Assembly (NCBI GenBank): GCA_001642415.1
Contig: LTDK01000179.1
Span: forward strand, 62,001 to 126,000
Direction: 5' to 3'
Length of the DNA stretch: 64,000 bases
From: Nematocida ironsii
Lineage: Eukaryota > Microsporidia
Made by a program: the position numbers and the translations under genes. The notes under the pieces were generated by a model that did no database searches, was not told where the DNA came from, and saw only the letters and a program-made list of their open reading frames with translations. Of the stretch, positions 62,113 to 64,000 are shown one piece after another; the first letter of the stretch is position 1; the number at the start of each line of letters is the position of its first letter.

Positions 62113-62325
62113 ATGAAACTGTTGAGCATATTTCTAATATTAATAATATTAATAAGCATTGCACTAGGATACACTGTGATGGTAATCTCATACGAGGCAA
62201 TATTTAAAAAGACAATGTTTTCAGCGGTGTTTGAATATTTCAAACCTACTAGTAAAAAGTCCGTACACCGTAAGCCATATGCAAATATGACTCGAAGGAA
62301 GTCTGGGCTAGACAGCTCATATTAA
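62113..62325 (+). CDS. Small membrane/secreted peptide
   Basis: A 70-residue protein with a hydrophobic segment at 4-27 (LSIFLILIILISIALGYTVM), then a YEAIFKKTM region and a basic tail (SKKSVHRKPYANMTRRKS). It has a recognisable cousin in the 40-residue ORF at 14553. The hydrophobic part could be a signal peptide or a membrane anchor. The pair suggests a family of tiny secreted or membrane peptides. Confidence 0.6.
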   Translation: MKLLSIFLILIILISIALGYTVMVISYEAIFKKTMFSAVFEYFKPTSKKSVHRKPYANMTRRKSGLDSSY

Positions 62326-62997
62326 TTAACCCCATCGGGCTTTAATAAATGCACTAATTAATAATATTTTAAGTCTATTTCTATATTATAGACCTTTTGC
62401 GCCCGGTCTGTTTGTTAAGAAAATATTTCTGATTTGTTCTTCTATACAGAATATTATTGAGCATTTTTTAAATTATTTCAGAATATTTGAAAACATTCAC
62501 TTTATTATGCCATTTGCACTTATTTCAGTATATTAAAGTATTATATATGGTATTAGAGTAATTATAATGTATTTCGGGTTATGACTGTACTTGCCGATAA
62601 ATTATAAGTTAGTTCATATTTCAGTTAGTAAATGTAGAAGTACTAATTTAATCTTAAAAGTACTTATTAAATTGCCATTTATTCTAATTATATGTCTGTA
62701 TAAGACTGTTCTGGCATAATCTTATTTGAATCTTATTCCATATAAAATTGTACTTCTCTCCTGATTTGTATAACTTATACTATGGAATAAATAACTATTA
62801 ACTTTACTTGGTATTATTTTTTGTATATAACCCGAAATATAAGCAGTATGATAGTGTACTAATATACTCAGAAATAATCAAAAGTAATACTAGTACTTTT
62901 TTCTAGTATAATTTCTTTTTGATTCCTTTCTAATAAAAGTATTTCATTATTCTGTGTGTGCAATAGTTTTTTTTAGAAATCAATTTATTAATATAAG
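62326..62997. other. Spacer with two motif copies
   Basis: AT-rich. Motif copies at 62571-62582 and 62827-62838. Near 62370-62410 a hairpin-like stretch (gtctatttctatattatagac) and a short GC run (gcgcccggtctg) occur. It ends at the GC-rich insertion. Nothing else recognised. Confidence 0.45.
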
Positions 62998-63358
62998 GTT
63001 CGAGGGGCCTCGGATGAATGGACACCAAGCGCCACACTCTCTCTTTTTATACCCTCTAAGCTGTTCCTCGTGCCCCTAGGGCGGCCGTAACAAGTTAATG
63101 TCTTAGACTGCTAGGGGTAGAGGAACGTGGCCTATAAAGTAGGACCTTATAAGGTCACTCCTCAATGGGATGATGGCACAAAGATAACATGTCACCGCGC
63201 GAGTCATACTCACGCTATGATCTACGCACTGGGCCTTAGTTTTAGGATAGTCCCGAAACATAGTCCTCTATGCGTGTTTAGATAACTTCCCCCAAGAAGC
63301 GCATCGACTAAACTGTTTGTCGATACTTGAGATAGTGCGCCTATCTCCAGGCGTCTGC
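62998..63358. mobile_element. GC-rich 361-bp insertion with 8-bp flanking repeats
   Basis: Starts after aatataag (62990-62997) and ends before aatataag (63359-63366). Inside, base composition is about half GC, far above the surroundings. It is highly structured: palindrome GACCTTATAAGGTC, a nested hairpin with GTTCCTC/GAGGAAC and CCCCTAG/CTAGGGG stems, ATCGAC/GTCGAT and GAGATAG/CTATCTC stems. On the minus strand a TATA-box-like TATAAAAAGAGAGAG precedes the left end by about 60 bases. It interrupts the secreted-type gene to its right. A solo long terminal repeat or a small non-autonomous element fits; a structured RNA gene is the alternative. There is no TG...CA terminus or T-run stop. Confidence 0.6.
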
Positions 63359-64000
63359 AATATAAGCACTTCTATCTTCACATAATAAATTACATGCGTG
63401 TACTATAATTGGCATATTATACTCAATATTATCTGGAGTTGAACATATAACAGCACATTCATATATTTCTACATTTTCTTCATACCGCAATGCATGATTA
63501 GTGTAGGTTTTGACTATTCCATTACAGAAATACTCGGATGGTTCTACACCATTCCGTGGATTAAAGAACAGCTTTGCTATATAATGATTGTTGTTTATAT
63601 TCAATGCTATTGAGTTAACCACATAATATGAATTCTTGTTCAATTCAAATGTTTTAATTGTACTCGTGTTGGTGTCTATGTCACATTCGCCTCTAATAGT
63701 GTAGTATCTATGCAGTTCTGGCTTCTTTACATAAAATACTACGGATTCAGTATTATTATTTTCTGTGGAATTAATAGAATTTGCTGTCTGTGCAAATTCA
63801 ATATTATTGCTGTCTGGATAGAAAAGATTATTACAGTCATTAATCAGCAGAGTGCTGTATATTGAATTGTTGGTTTCACTTGTATAGTTATAAGTATATG
63901 GCACATGATTGTCTAATTTCATAGGATCAACTATGCATGCTGTATAGTCTGGATTTTTATTCTCCTCTGTAAATATTTTTTTAAGAAGTGGTACTTGTAG
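63341..64000 (-). pseudogene. Secreted-type gene fragment, interrupted by the insertion
   Basis: The frame is open from the right edge of the window (no start in view upstream of an internal ATG at 63922) to a TAG at 63341 that lies inside the GC-rich insertion. The sequence is Asn/Thr/Ser-rich with several Cys and mixed strands (YFCNGIVKTY, ECAVICS). Its last six or so codons are supplied by the insertion, so the C-terminus is altered. A faint similarity to the 49230-50966 protein in the TA.I..DP.K region suggests membership of the same expanded family. Confidence 0.65.

Noticed and set aside
62998..63010. B-box-like GGTTCGAGGGG at the left end of the GC-rich insertion as part of a tRNA or SINE
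   Set aside because: No matching acceptor or anticodon arms, the expected CC partner is absent and no A-box or T-run terminator is at the right distances.
62998..63358. SRP, RNase P or rRNA identity for the GC-rich insertion
   Set aside because: I could not find the SRP helix-8 motif, the RNase P conserved regions or rRNA core words on either strand.

Overview
The window looks like a microsporidian nuclear chromosome segment, most probably of the nematode-infecting Nematocida type. Genes are intron-less and AT-rich, leaders are short and T-rich before the ATG, the core eukaryotic proteins are divergent but recognisable, and several short-lived secreted or membrane proteins lie between them. 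No SSU rRNA is present, so the genus is an inference. A complete 5S rRNA gene is present; I saw no tRNA.

Left part (1-26.3 kb): partial propeller-like gene, secreted protein, MED6, UBA2, forkhead factor, EMG1/NEP1 methyltransferase, actin, DNA polymerase epsilon subunit B, a very large unassigned helical protein, a 41-codon membrane-peptide ORF, 5S rRNA, Sec7-type ARF GEF, NLE1/Rsa4, a membrane protein with a coiled-coil repeat broken by an assembly gap, and RNA polymerase I subunit RPA2. Its spacers are filled with a dispersed repeat built on gtgtaataagtaatg. The repeat occurs in both orientations, forms a perfect 77-bp inverted repeat upstream of actin, and has entered the reading frames of UBA2 and EMG1 as Ser-Val-Ile-Ser-Asn units.

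Right part (26.3-64 kb): almost free of that repeat. It carries a gag-like ORF, CAF-1 large subunit, an Hst3/4-type sirtuin, ARL2 overlapping RPC11, MON2, glutaredoxin, an ISWI-accessory (Acf1/Itc1-like) protein, SPT16, a multi-span membrane protein, MCM6, a UBX protein, a 1005-residue signal/anchor protein, a large secreted protein split by a frameshift in an A9 run, cytosolic HSP70, STT3, a secreted charged protein, CCT5, an M1 aminopeptidase, a second small membrane-peptide gene related to the one at 14.6 kb, a GC-rich 361-bp insertion flanked by 8-bp direct repeats, and a secreted-type gene fragment running off the right edge.

Functionally the window mixes replication and chromatin (POLE2, MCM6, SPT16, CAF-1, sirtuin, Acf1/Itc1-like), transcription (MED6, RPA2, RPC11, forkhead), ribosome assembly (NEP1, NLE1, 5S), folding and proteolysis (HSP70, CCT5, aminopeptidase), Golgi traffic (Sec7, MON2) and probable host-facing proteins. 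A second short motif, ATAACCCGAAAT, recurs in spacers across the whole window. The most unusual features are the in-frame repeat expansions, the small membrane-peptide family, the A9 frameshift and the GC-rich insertion.
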